In this document: positions 14,729 to 22,928 of the stretch, piece by piece
How positions within the stretch are numbered: position 1 is the first letter of the stretch
Layout: each line of letters opens with the position of its first letter
NCBI GenBank assembly: GCA_028279515.1
Contig: JANQNQ010000011.1
Span: 214,427 to 278,426, forward strand
Source of the DNA: Flavobacteriaceae bacterium
Lineage (GTDB): Bacteria; Bacteroidota; Bacteroidia; Flavobacteriales; Flavobacteriaceae
Direction of reading: 5' to 3'
Length of the DNA: 64,000 bases
Position numbers and translations under genes: made by a program
Notes under the pieces: model-generated
Databases searched by the model: none
What the model saw: only the letters and a program-made list of their open reading frames with translations
What the model was told of the DNA's origin: nothing

Positions 14729-17144
14729 GTGGCTAGTAGCACTAGCATTTGTTGTATTGTCAGTTTCATTGAACGCCCAGAACAGAGTTTCTGGAGTAAT
14801 CACAGACGGTGATTCTGGAGCGCCCATTCAAGGCGTTGAGATCTTTGATAGAGATACAGGATTTATAACGACAACCAATAGCGAAGGAGCGTTTCAATTT
14901 GTAGCAGAAAAGGAGCAAATGATCATTGTCTTCTTTGCCAATTCGTATGAGATCGACGAACAAAGTATTACAGTCACACAAGACATAACGGTTAATAAAA
15001 TGATGGCACCTTTAGCCGAAGAGATCGACGAAGTGGTGATTCGAGCAAGAAGAGCTCAGGTATTTGCGTTGAAGCGACTAAAAGATGTTGAAGAAACAGC
15101 CATCTATGCTGGGAAGAAAAATGAGGTTGTACTTTTGGATCAATCTATGGCTAACTTGGCGTCCAACAATGCCCGTCAGATATATGGCCAAGTTGCAGGT
15201 TTGAATATTTACGAGAATGATGACGCCGGACTTCAATTAAATATAGGCGGACGTGGACTTGACCCTAACAGAACGGCAAACTTCAACACCCGCCAAAATG
15301 GGTATGATATTAGTGCGGATGTTTTAGGGTATCCCGAAAGTTATTATACAACGCCCGCTGAAGCGTTAAGAGAGATTCAAATCATTAGAGGGGCGGCATC
15401 TTTACAGTACGGTACACAGTTTGGTGGACTCATCAATTTTGTGATCAAAGAGCCGAATCCAAATAAGCCTTTCGAACTGATCACTCGAAACACTGTAGGG
15501 TCTTTTGGCTTGTATACAAACTTCACCAGTATTAGCGGCACCAAAGACAAGTTTAGCTATTACAGTTATTTCAACTATAAAAAGGGAGACGGGTTTAGAC
15601 CCAACTCAGAGTTCGAATCTAAAAACGCCTTTGGATATGTTGGCTACCAATTCAATGAAAAGACCAAGCTTTCAGCCGAAGTAAGTTATTTGCGTTACTT
15701 GGCACAGCAAGCTGGCGGACTTACCGACCAAATGTTCGAAAATGATCCGCTGCAGAGTAACAGAACACGTAATTGGTTTCAAGTAGATTGGTTGTTGTAC
15801 AACTTAAAACTATCACATAAATTTTCAGAAAAGACAAACGGTTCCTTAAGCTTTTTTGGGTTGAACGCATCCAGATACGCATTAGGCTTCAGAACCAATA
15901 GGGTAGACCAACCAGACGACCTAACGGCACCCAGAGATTTGATCAAAGGAAACTTTCAGAATTTTGGGTTGGAAGCTCGATTGCTAAGCGAATATGAATT
16001 GTTCGATAAGAAGTCCATCTTCTTGATCGGAGCCAAATACTACGACGCAAACAATGATGCCATACAAGGCCTTGGATCTAGCGGGATTGGCCCAGATTTC
16101 AGACAAAGACTGGATCTTTTCCCTAATTACCAAAGCCAATCGCAATTTGATTTTCCAAACTTGAACGTTGCACTCTTCGGAGAGAACATTTTCTATCTCA
16201 ACGATAAACTATCGATCACACCCGGCTTCCGTTTTGAGTACATCAACACCAAGAGTGAAGGGTTTTTCAAGCAGATCAACCTAGACGGCGCAGGCAATGT
16301 CATTTCCGAAGAAACCATAGATGATAATCGTGTGTTTGACCGATCATTGTTATTGTTAGGGATTGGAGCAAGTTACAAACCAAATACGGCCTTAGAGATA
16401 TATGCAAACGTATCACAAAACTACCGTTCGGTAACGTTCTCTGATATCAACATTACCAATCCGTCGTTTGCGATCGCTCCAAACATCACCGATGAAAAAG
16501 GATTTACAGCAGACCTTGGATTTAGAGGAAACTTTAAAAGTATCATTTCATATGATATAGGAGCCTTCGGATTGTTTTACAACAGAAGAATTGGTTTTGT
16601 CTTAAAAGGACTTTCTGATGGTCGTGTGATCAGCGAAAGAGGCAATGTCGGAGATGCTGTAATGTACGGACTTGAATCTTTGGTCGATCTTGACTTGAAC
16701 AAAGCTTTCTTTCAAAGCAATGATATAAGTCTCAATTACTTTGTGAATACATCGGTCATCGATTCGAAATATACTAGATCCGAACAAAATGGAGTAGAAG
16801 GCAACAAAGTAGAGTTTGTTCCAAATTTCAACTTCAAGACAGGACTACGTTTTGGATATAAGAACTTTGCATCGAATATTCAATATTCGTACCTATCGAA
16901 GCAATTCACGGACGCTACAAACTCAGAAGAAGCTAATATCAGCGGAGTAGTAGGAGCCATTCCTGCCTACGATGTACTCGATGTATCACTGTCATACAAG
17001 TACAAAATGTTCAAGTTAGAAACGGGACTCAATAACGTGCTTGACAATAGTTATTTCACCAGAAGAGCTACTGGATACCCAGGACCTGGAATCATTCCTT
17101 CGGCACCAAGAAACTGGTATGTGACACTTCAGGTGAAGTTGTAG
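14709..17144 (+). CDS. TonB-dependent outer-membrane receptor (FecA-like, no STN domain)
   Basis: The protein has 811 residues. The signal peptide ends near LNAQ. Residues ~25-105 form a carboxypeptidase-D-regulatory-like domain (SGVITDGDSGAPIQGVEIFD). The plug domain follows (~125-240; 'REIQIIRGAASLQYGTQFGG' is its end motif), then a 22-strand-type beta-barrel ending in 'RNWYVTLQVKL' with a C-terminal hydrophobic residue. The barrel resembles iron(III)-dicitrate/siderophore receptors. The gene overlaps the HTTM gene by 20 bp, so the two are probably translated from one mRNA. Uptake of an iron complex driven by TonB is the likely role; the ligand cannot be read from sequence. There is no N-terminal signalling domain, unlike the receptor at 20251-22818. 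Confidence 0.9.
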   Translation: MRSKDCKWLVALAFVVLSVSLNAQNRVSGVITDGDSGAPIQGVEIFDRDTGFITTTNSEGAFQFVAEKEQMIIVFFANSYEIDEQSITVTQDITVNKMMAPLAEEIDEVVIRARRAQVFALKRLKDVEETAIYAGKKNEVVLLDQSMANLASNNARQIYGQVAGLNIYENDDAGLQLNIGGRGLDPNRTANFNTRQNGYDISADVLGYPESYYTTPAEALREIQIIRGAASLQYGTQFGGLINFVIKEPNPNKPFELITRNTVGSFGLYTNFTSISGTKDKFSYYSYFNYKKGDGFRPNSEFESKNAFGYVGYQFNEKTKLSAEVSYLRYLAQQAGGLTDQMFENDPLQSNRTRNWFQVDWLLYNLKLSHKFSEKTNGSLSFFGLNASRYALGFRTNRVDQPDDLTAPRDLIKGNFQNFGLEARLLSEYELFDKKSIFLIGAKYYDANNDAIQGLGSSGIGPDFRQRLDLFPNYQSQSQFDFPNLNVALFGENIFYLNDKLSITPGFRFEYINTKSEGFFKQINLDGAGNVISEETIDDNRVFDRSLLLLGIGASYKPNTALEIYANVSQNYRSVTFSDINITNPSFAIAPNITDEKGFTADLGFRGNFKSIISYDIGAFGLFYNRRIGFVLKGLSDGRVISERGNVGDAVMYGLESLVDLDLNKAFFQSNDISLNYFVNTSVIDSKYTRSEQNGVEGNKVEFVPNFNFKTGLRFGYKNFASNIQYSYLSKQFTDATNSEEANISGVVGAIPAYDVLDVSLSYKYKMFKLETGLNNVLDNSYFTRRATGYPGPGIIPSAPRNWYVTLQVKL

Positions 17145-17740
17145 CAGTAGTATTGAGATATGAGATATGAGATATGAGACTTGTCCTCACAATCCGTAGC
17201 CATGTAATAGCGAAGGGTTGAGATGTGAGACTATCCCCAATGCTGAATTTTGAATGTTGAATGGAATTTGGAATATTATTAAAACGAACTCCCCGCTTCA
17301 GCATAGCTGAACCACCCCTCTTTAACCAAAGAAGGGAGTTAGATGAAAGCTCAACCTTAGGCATCTAGTTCGGAAGTTATTTTGGACTCAAAATCCAACT
17401 CCTCCCTTTAGTAATGGGAGATGGCAACACCACAGGTGTTGACGGAGGGTTTATTTTCAAGCTTACAAAACTATATTCGTGAATTCGTGGCGAATAAACA
17501 ACTAAACGACTCAACGAATAGACAGTAATGAGATGTTAGTACTAAGTATTAAGTACAAAGATTGGCTTCGAATACTTATTATATCATAAATTCTAACCTT
17601 TATCCACCGAAACTTGCCTTCTACGCCGAAGTAGCTATGGCTACGAAGGCCGTGTAGTGAAGGTGGACTCAAAACCAAACACCTAAAATTGATACGTTAT
17701 TACATTAAATCATTACTACATTAATTCATTGTAAAAACAA
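17145..17740. repeat. Intergenic repeat island with heptamer repeats and a nested TCCACC element
   Basis: No gene is visible in ~600 bp. Contents: three tandem copies of GAGATAT (17155-17175); the dyad-like CTCACAATCC...GGGTTGAG (17185-17222), related to 3481-3513; further inverted segments (CTCCCTTTAGTAATGGGAG near 17402-17420); and TCCACCGAAACTT...GTGAAGGTGGA (17603-17667). The last is the same hairpin as at 1554-1579, but with the element at 17621-17653 between its arms. That insert is the inverse complement of 1419-1451. Confidence 0.75.
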
Positions 17741-17772
17741 AGATCCCGACGGCCCCATCACCATCGGGATCT
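17741..17772 (-). terminator. Intrinsic terminator of the DUF6438 gene
   Basis: AGATCCCGA (17741-17749) pairs with TCGGGATCT (17764-17772), a 9-bp stem. On the minus strand it is followed by TTGTTTTTAC. Confidence 0.8.
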
Positions 17773-17798
17773 AGCCATTAGAAGAAAGTCCAGGGTAA

Positions 17799-18224
17799 TT
17801 ACTTTGACGTAATTTGAAATACTAGATCTTCTAATTTTGTATTTAACTGTTTTAGCGAACCATCGACCTTTGAGGCGTGATATGTCAAAGTTTGCTTATT
17901 GTACTTTATTGTTGTCAAGGGCTTTCCTTGAGCTTTTCGAAACGATTTAAACTCTACCGGACTACCATCCAAAAGAAGCTTCAAGTCCATGATTTCACTT
18001 TGAGAAACTGCACTTCGAATCATTCCTCTTTTTTGAACATGATCGATACCATTATAAACAACAGTGCCGTTTTCATAGATCAAAACATCATAGACAGGAC
18101 AAGTTCCTGAGCAAGAACCTTTAGAATAAAAGGCTAAAATGTTTTGAGTTTGAAAATTGCTTTCTATATTAGGGGCTTTACAAGAAAAAAAGGCAATAAT
18201 GAAAAATAGAAATATTTTTCCCAT
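17799..18224 (-). CDS. DUF6438-type lipoprotein
   Basis: The protein has 141 residues with a lipoprotein signal and lipobox cysteine (IIAFFSCK). The body starts with the diagnostic pattern 'YSKGSCSGTCPVYDVLIYENG', with two cysteines spaced GSCSGTCP, then a small beta-rich domain. This matches DUF6438, a domain of unknown function common in Bacteroidota envelope proteins. It is a single-gene unit with its own terminator and lies between repeat-rich spacers. The function is unknown. Confidence 0.8.
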   Translation of the reverse strand: MGKIFLFFIIAFFSCKAPNIESNFQTQNILAFYSKGSCSGTCPVYDVLIYENGTVVYNGIDHVQKRGMIRSAVSQSEIMDLKLLLDGSPVEFKSFRKAQGKPLTTIKYNKQTLTYHASKVDGSLKQLNTKLEDLVFQITSK

Positions 18225-18246
18225 AATTTTGTACTCTTAAAAATTC

Positions 18247-18392
18247 GCTGATACCCGATTGCCGATGCATTTCTTAGAACGGTAGTAGTTGTTAATGTAT
18301 GAGGCGGTAATGGGCATTATGACCAACGCAAGGTCGTTTATTACCGGGATTTGGTTCTTTTTTTATGACCAGCTCACAATTCGAGTATCAGC
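18247..18392. other. 146-bp inverted-repeat element (MITE-like or structured RNA)
   Basis: GCTGATACCCGATTG (18247-18261) is almost the inverse complement of CAATTCGAGTATCAGC (18377-18392). Inside lies a second dyad, CGGTAAT (18305-18311) with ATTACCG (18340-18346), and within that GACC (18321-18324) with GGTC (18332-18335). TTTTTTT follows at 18394-18400. No open frame fits inside. It could be a miniature inverted-repeat element or a folded RNA ending in a T-run. Confidence 0.5.
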
Positions 18393-18400
18393 ATTTTTTT

Positions 18401-18807
18401 CATTTTATCTTTTCTGCATTGAACATAGAACCTAATGTATTGAGGTTCAGTTGTTACTTCAATTTGCTATTAATTTTCACTATCAACGTTAAGGATAAGA
18501 ACGATGTTTAGTCTCTTTGACTCCAGTCAACATAGGGCTTTCAAATGTTTCGTGGTACGATGTATTCTTTTCTACAATCGCTTTCTTCTACAACAGGAAA
18601 CCTTTGGAAGACCCTGAAAAAATTTTGAGTTTTTTTCAAAAAAGTTATTCTTGCATAAAAAATTTCATAAAAAATCAGGGTAAAGTCAAAGTAGCCTGTT
18701 GTAAGGTTGAAGAAGATTCGTTCATAAAGATCTTAACAAAAAAATGAAGAGATTTTAGGATACTTTATCTAAATACTTAGTTTTGGGGTAAAGTATTAAT
18801 GTAAAAC
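18401..18807. other. Intergenic region upstream of the ECF sigma gene
   Basis: AT-rich DNA without a convincing gene; a 76-codon frame at 18517-18747 has no support. The word GGGTAAAGT occurs twice (18678-18686 and 18786-18794). TAGTTTTG (18778-18785) fits the -7 consensus just before the second copy and would start transcription close to the ATG at 18808. The two copies may be control sites for the sigma/anti-sigma operon. Confidence 0.45.
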
Positions 18808-19326
18808 ATGGCGCAGGAACAAAGATCTGTATGTGATGAGAACACTTTCAGGATGGTCTTCGATGACCATGCTCAGGTGATTCGCAACTTCATTTTTTAC
18901 AAATGTGGAGACATGGACAGGGCAGAGGATATCGCACAAGATGCCTTTGTGAAATTGTGGCAAAATTGTAAAAAGGTGACTTTTGGAAAAGCCAAATCTT
19001 TTTTGATGAAGGTTGCTCAAAACGCCTTTTTTAACGAGCAAGAGCATAAAAAAGTAGTGCTCAAGTATAGCGAACAAGTTGTGCGCACCAAGCGATTTGA
19101 CCATAGTCCTGAGTTCTTGATGGAAGAAAAGCAGTTCATGGAGAAATTGCAGCAATGTATTGCCGACCTTCCCGCAAGACAGCGAGAAGTGTTTTTATTA
19201 AGTAGAAAGGATAAAAAAACCTATAAAGAAATAGCCGAGATCATAGGAATCTCTCAAAAGGCGGTTGAAAGCCGAATGCATTTGGCGCTCAAAGAGCTGA
19301 GAGAAAAAATTGGGAGATCGATCTAA
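18808..19326 (+). CDS. ECF sigma factor, FecI-like
   Basis: The protein has 172 residues. The sigma region 2 core is at ~15-85 (FDDHAQVIRNFIFYKCGDMDRAEDIAQDAFVKLW). Region 4 is at ~115-165, with the HTH 'LPARQREVFLLSRKDKKTYK' and 'EIAEIIGISQKAVESRMH'. It is followed 12 bp later by a FecR-type anti-sigma gene and then by a TonB receptor with an STN domain. This is the classical trans-envelope signalling arrangement, in which ligand-loaded receptor signals through FecR to release the sigma factor. The target is probably the receptor gene itself, which is inferred. Confidence 0.92.
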   Translation: MAQEQRSVCDENTFRMVFDDHAQVIRNFIFYKCGDMDRAEDIAQDAFVKLWQNCKKVTFGKAKSFLMKVAQNAFFNEQEHKKVVLKYSEQVVRTKRFDHSPEFLMEEKQFMEKLQQCIADLPARQREVFLLSRKDKKTYKEIAEIIGISQKAVESRMHLALKELREKIGRSI

Positions 19327-19338
19327 CAACTGAAGAAA

Positions 19339-20250
19339 ATGGAAAAGTTTCACGACATAAATGATTTTTTAGCCAAATGGGCGGCAGACGAGCTGAGCCA
19401 TGAGGAAAAAGAGGCTTTTAAGAAAACTGAAGACTACAAATATTATCAGGCCATCTTAGAAGGTACCGAGCTTTTAGAGGTTCCGACCTATGATTCAGAA
19501 GACTTCTTTGCAGCCGTACAACGTAAAAAATCGAATGAAAAGAAGGTAGTGCGCTTGGTACCAAATTGGGCCTATGCTGTGGCTGCCTCTGTAGCTGTTA
19601 TCTTCGGATACTTTTTCTTATTTGACAATACAGTAAATCACACTACAGGATTTGGCGAGCAATTGGTTATTACGCTACCAGATGATTCAGAAGTTATATT
19701 GAATGCTAAATCTTCACTAGAATATGATAAGGATGATTGGGAAGAAGGTGAAAGAAATGTATCGCTAGATGGTGAAGCGTTCTTTAAAGTTGAAAAAGGC
19801 TCTGATTTTGTTGTTGACGCCGACGACGGAAAGGTAGCCGTTTTAGGAACACAATTCACCGTCAATACCAATTCTGATGTGTTTGAGGTTATCTGTTATG
19901 AAGGAAGGGTCAAAGTGACCAAGGCACCTCTAGATAAGGTGATAATTGCAGGTGAAGCCGTGAGAATGGTAGAAAGCACTATCGAAAGCTGGAACGTTGA
20001 TGCCCAAGCACCATCTTGGATGTCTGGAGAGAGTTCGTTTAGCAATGCACCGATTCATCAGGTTATAAAAGCACTTGAAAATCAATACAATATTTCCTTT
20101 AAGAGTCAAGACATCGACCCTGATCTTCGCTTTACAGGGAGCTTTACACACAACAATTTAGAAATTGCATTGCGTTCAGTTTTTGAATCTATGGAAATTA
20201 AGTTTACTTTTATCGACAAGATCACCATAGATCTGGTTGATGAAGAGTAA
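19339..20250 (+). CDS. FecR-family anti-sigma factor
   Basis: The protein has 303 residues: an N-terminal cytoplasmic helical region, one membrane helix at ~77-95 (WAYAVAASVAVIFGYFFLF), a periplasmic FecR domain at ~105-205 (TLPDDSEVILNAKSSLEYD, GEAFFKVEKG, VLGTQFTVNT) and a C-terminal DUF4974-type domain (FSNAPIHQVIKALENQYNI...DLRFTGSFT). It binds the ECF sigma factor on the cytoplasmic side and the STN domain of the receptor in the periplasm. The stop codon is immediately followed by the ATG of the receptor gene, so the three genes form one operon. Confidence 0.92.
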   Translation: MEKFHDINDFLAKWAADELSHEEKEAFKKTEDYKYYQAILEGTELLEVPTYDSEDFFAAVQRKKSNEKKVVRLVPNWAYAVAASVAVIFGYFFLFDNTVNHTTGFGEQLVITLPDDSEVILNAKSSLEYDKDDWEEGERNVSLDGEAFFKVEKGSDFVVDADDGKVAVLGTQFTVNTNSDVFEVICYEGRVKVTKAPLDKVIIAGEAVRMVESTIESWNVDAQAPSWMSGESSFSNAPIHQVIKALENQYNISFKSQDIDPDLRFTGSFTHNNLEIALRSVFESMEIKFTFIDKITIDLVDEE

Positions 20251-22818
20251 ATGAAGCACTTTTTTGTAGTCTTAATTTGTTCGCTAACTTTTGGTTCAGC
20301 AACTCAAGTACATTCCCAAGAATTCCACCAAGAAGGCATGTTGCTCAGTGATGTCTTGGTGCAATTAGAGGATTCCTATGACGTAAAATTCTCTTATAAT
20401 GCCAAGGCAATAGAAGGCATCAGGATATCGATAGATTTAAACAAGGAATCATTGGCATCGATACTATCTGAAGTTGAGTCTTTGGCCCTTGTTTCTTTTA
20501 GAAAGATCGATAAACGTTACTACATTTTAAAGCCCATACGTAGAGTCACTATTTGTGGTACTGTGATCGACAAAGCCACGAACGACCCCATCATAGGTGC
20601 GGCTATCGTGAATCTGAATGGTGGAAAAGGAGCCGCGTCAAACGAAAAGGGCTTTTTTAAGATCGAAAAAATACAAAGATCCGATACCATTAGCATCTCT
20701 TTCTTGGGGTATAAAAGCACCACTGTTCCCGTAGAAGCGCTCCTGGGAAAAGAGTGTAAAACCTTGGGGATAGAAATTTCTAAATTTACCCTGAGTGAAG
20801 TCGTTGTTCGAAAGTTTTTAGCATCCAGTATAGCCAATACTGAAGACGGAGCCATAAGGATCAATCCTAATGCAAGAGAGGTACTTTCGGGCCAATCAGA
20901 ACCTGATATATTGCAAAGTGTACAATTGCTTCCAGGTATAGAAAGTCCGTCTGAAACTGCATCCGGACTCTACATAAGAGGAGGAACTCCGGATCAGAAT
21001 CTTATTCTTTGGGACGGTATCAAAATGTACAATTCGGATCATTTCTTCGGAATGCTCTCAGCTTTCAACCCGTATATTACCGATGATGTGAAAGTGTATA
21101 GAAGTGGGGCCAAACCGCAGTATGGCGATCGCGTTTCGGGAGTGATTGATATTAACACCAATAGTGAAGTCCCAGAAAAGACAGAAGCAGGTATCGGCCT
21201 CAATATGACGCATGGTGATGTATACCTGAAACAACCGTTGGGAAAAAAAGCGGCGATTCATTTCTCAGCAAGACGTTCGATCACCGATATTGTCGAAACA
21301 CCGACGTTTCGCGAGTATTCGGATCTGGTTTTTCAAAACACGGGAATCAGCTTCAATCGTGACCAGTTTCAACCTGGAAACTCTCAAAATAACGAGTTGT
21401 TCTATTTCACCGATTTTACGCTGAAGGCAGTTGCTGAACTTTCCGAAGAAGATAAACTTACGATTTCAAATTTATTTACGAGAAACAAGCTCGATTTTAC
21501 ATTTGAAGACACACAGGCAGACATTCGTTTCAGAGATCGGTTGAACGTTGAAAATTTTGGAACAAATGCTTCTTGGAAAAGACGTTGGAGCGACCGTTTT
21601 TCATCTGAAACTTCTTTGAATTACTCTCAGTACGACCTTGATTATTCGGGACGCAACCGATTTTCAGCTGACTCGGATTTCTTTCTCAACAAGGAAAATC
21701 AAATTGAAGAACTGGGGGTATTATTTCAAGGAGATCTTAAGCTCAATGACAGACTTACTTTTTCAAACGGATATCAATTTTATTTGAATGATGTTGACTT
21801 TCTTCTAGAAAATGGTACAACAACCTTCAGTGACGAGGCTTATAATCAAACGCACGCCTTCTACAGCCAATTTAGCTACAACAAACCAGAGTCATGGTAC
21901 TTAGACCTTGGGGTTCGTGCCAACTATTATGCAACCTTGGACAAGGTATTTTGGGAGCCCAGAATCTACACTGAATACAACCTTACCAAAAACCTTAGCC
22001 TACGGGGGTCTGCAGAGCTCAGAAACCAATCGATCAGTCAAGTGGTGGAGTTTGCAACGCTTACTTTCGGGCTGGAAAATGAAGTTTGGGCGCTGGTTAA
22101 CGATGACCAAGGCGTTCCGTTGCAGAGAAGCAGGCAATTTTCTGCTGGATTGGTGTACGAAAAAGAAGGTTGGAATGTTGATATCGATGGATATGTAAAA
22201 AGAACATCTGGACTTACGTCATTCTCAAGAGGCTTTAGAGTAGGGGACGACACTTTTTCAGAAGGAAAGAGCAATACAACGGGAGTGGAGGTAATGGTCA
22301 AGAAAAAAGTAAACGATTTTACGACTTGGTTAGGATATACCTGGGCAAAGACCGATTTCAATTTCGACAATTTGAATAGTGGGAACGATTTTAGAGGAAA
22401 TAATGACATCAGGCATTCGTACTCTTGGTCTAACTTCTATCAGTGGAAAAACTTCCAGTTTTCGTTGAATTGGCGTTACCGCACTGGAAGGCCTTATACC
22501 GAGGCAGTGCGCTTGGTTGAGGAGCCAGACGTGGTATTCATTGAATTTGGTGAGCTCAATGCAAAACGATTGCCAGACTATCACCGATTAGACTTCTCGG
22601 TGACCTATGATTTTAAATTTTCGAAGAAAAAAGATGGACTTCTCGGAAAAGCTGGGATTTCGATACTCAACCTATACGGGCAGCGAAATATGTTAGACAA
22701 AGACTTCTTTATTCTTGCTACGACAGATGGTCAAGGCAATAGCGACTTCCAAATACAAGAAGTGACCAATTTCTCTTTAGGGCGTACCCCCAATCTGTTC
22801 TTGAGGGTTAGTTTTTGA
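20251..22818 (+). CDS. TonB-dependent outer-membrane receptor with STN signalling domain
   Basis: The protein has 855 residues. The signal peptide is followed by an STN (secretin/TonB short N-terminal) domain at ~25-90 (LLSDVLVQLEDSYDVKFSYN). Next come a carboxypeptidase-regulatory-like beta domain at ~98-175 (GTVIDKATNDPIIGAAIVNL), a plug domain at ~205-300 (LQSVQLLPGIESPSETASGL, YIRGGTPDQNLILWDG) and a beta-barrel ending TPNLFLRVSF. The STN domain and the adjoining FecI/FecR genes mark it as a signal-transducing receptor. In Bacteroidota such receptors take up siderophores, glycans or other compounds. There is no SusD-like partner here, which favours a non-glycan ligand, but the ligand is unknown. 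Confidence 0.9.
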   Translation: MKHFFVVLICSLTFGSATQVHSQEFHQEGMLLSDVLVQLEDSYDVKFSYNAKAIEGIRISIDLNKESLASILSEVESLALVSFRKIDKRYYILKPIRRVTICGTVIDKATNDPIIGAAIVNLNGGKGAASNEKGFFKIEKIQRSDTISISFLGYKSTTVPVEALLGKECKTLGIEISKFTLSEVVVRKFLASSIANTEDGAIRINPNAREVLSGQSEPDILQSVQLLPGIESPSETASGLYIRGGTPDQNLILWDGIKMYNSDHFFGMLSAFNPYITDDVKVYRSGAKPQYGDRVSGVIDINTNSEVPEKTEAGIGLNMTHGDVYLKQPLGKKAAIHFSARRSITDIVETPTFREYSDLVFQNTGISFNRDQFQPGNSQNNELFYFTDFTLKAVAELSEEDKLTISNLFTRNKLDFTFEDTQADIRFRDRLNVENFGTNASWKRRWSDRFSSETSLNYSQYDLDYSGRNRFSADSDFFLNKENQIEELGVLFQGDLKLNDRLTFSNGYQFYLNDVDFLLENGTTTFSDEAYNQTHAFYSQFSYNKPESWYLDLGVRANYYATLDKVFWEPRIYTEYNLTKNLSLRGSAELRNQSISQVVEFATLTFGLENEVWALVNDDQGVPLQRSRQFSAGLVYEKEGWNVDIDGYVKRTSGLTSFSRGFRVGDDTFSEGKSNTTGVEVMVKKKVNDFTTWLGYTWAKTDFNFDNLNSGNDFRGNNDIRHSYSWSNFYQWKNFQFSLNWRYRTGRPYTEAVRLVEEPDVVFIEFGELNAKRLPDYHRLDFSVTYDFKFSKKKDGLLGKAGISILNLYGQRNMLDKDFFILATTDGQGNSDFQIQEVTNFSLGRTPNLFLRVSF

Positions 22819-22928
22819 GGTTTGAGTACTTAGTACTCACATCTCACATCTCATTTCTATTCCCTTTTCGCTACATCCTTTTCCCTCATCGCTGGTGCAA
22901 GCATCGCTTTGATCTCGGCCATGTCGAA

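Noticed and set aside
18517..18747. 76-codon + strand frame in the spacer upstream of the ECF sigma gene
   Set aside because: No recognisable domain, atypical composition, no promoter or plausible leader, and it covers a likely regulatory region.
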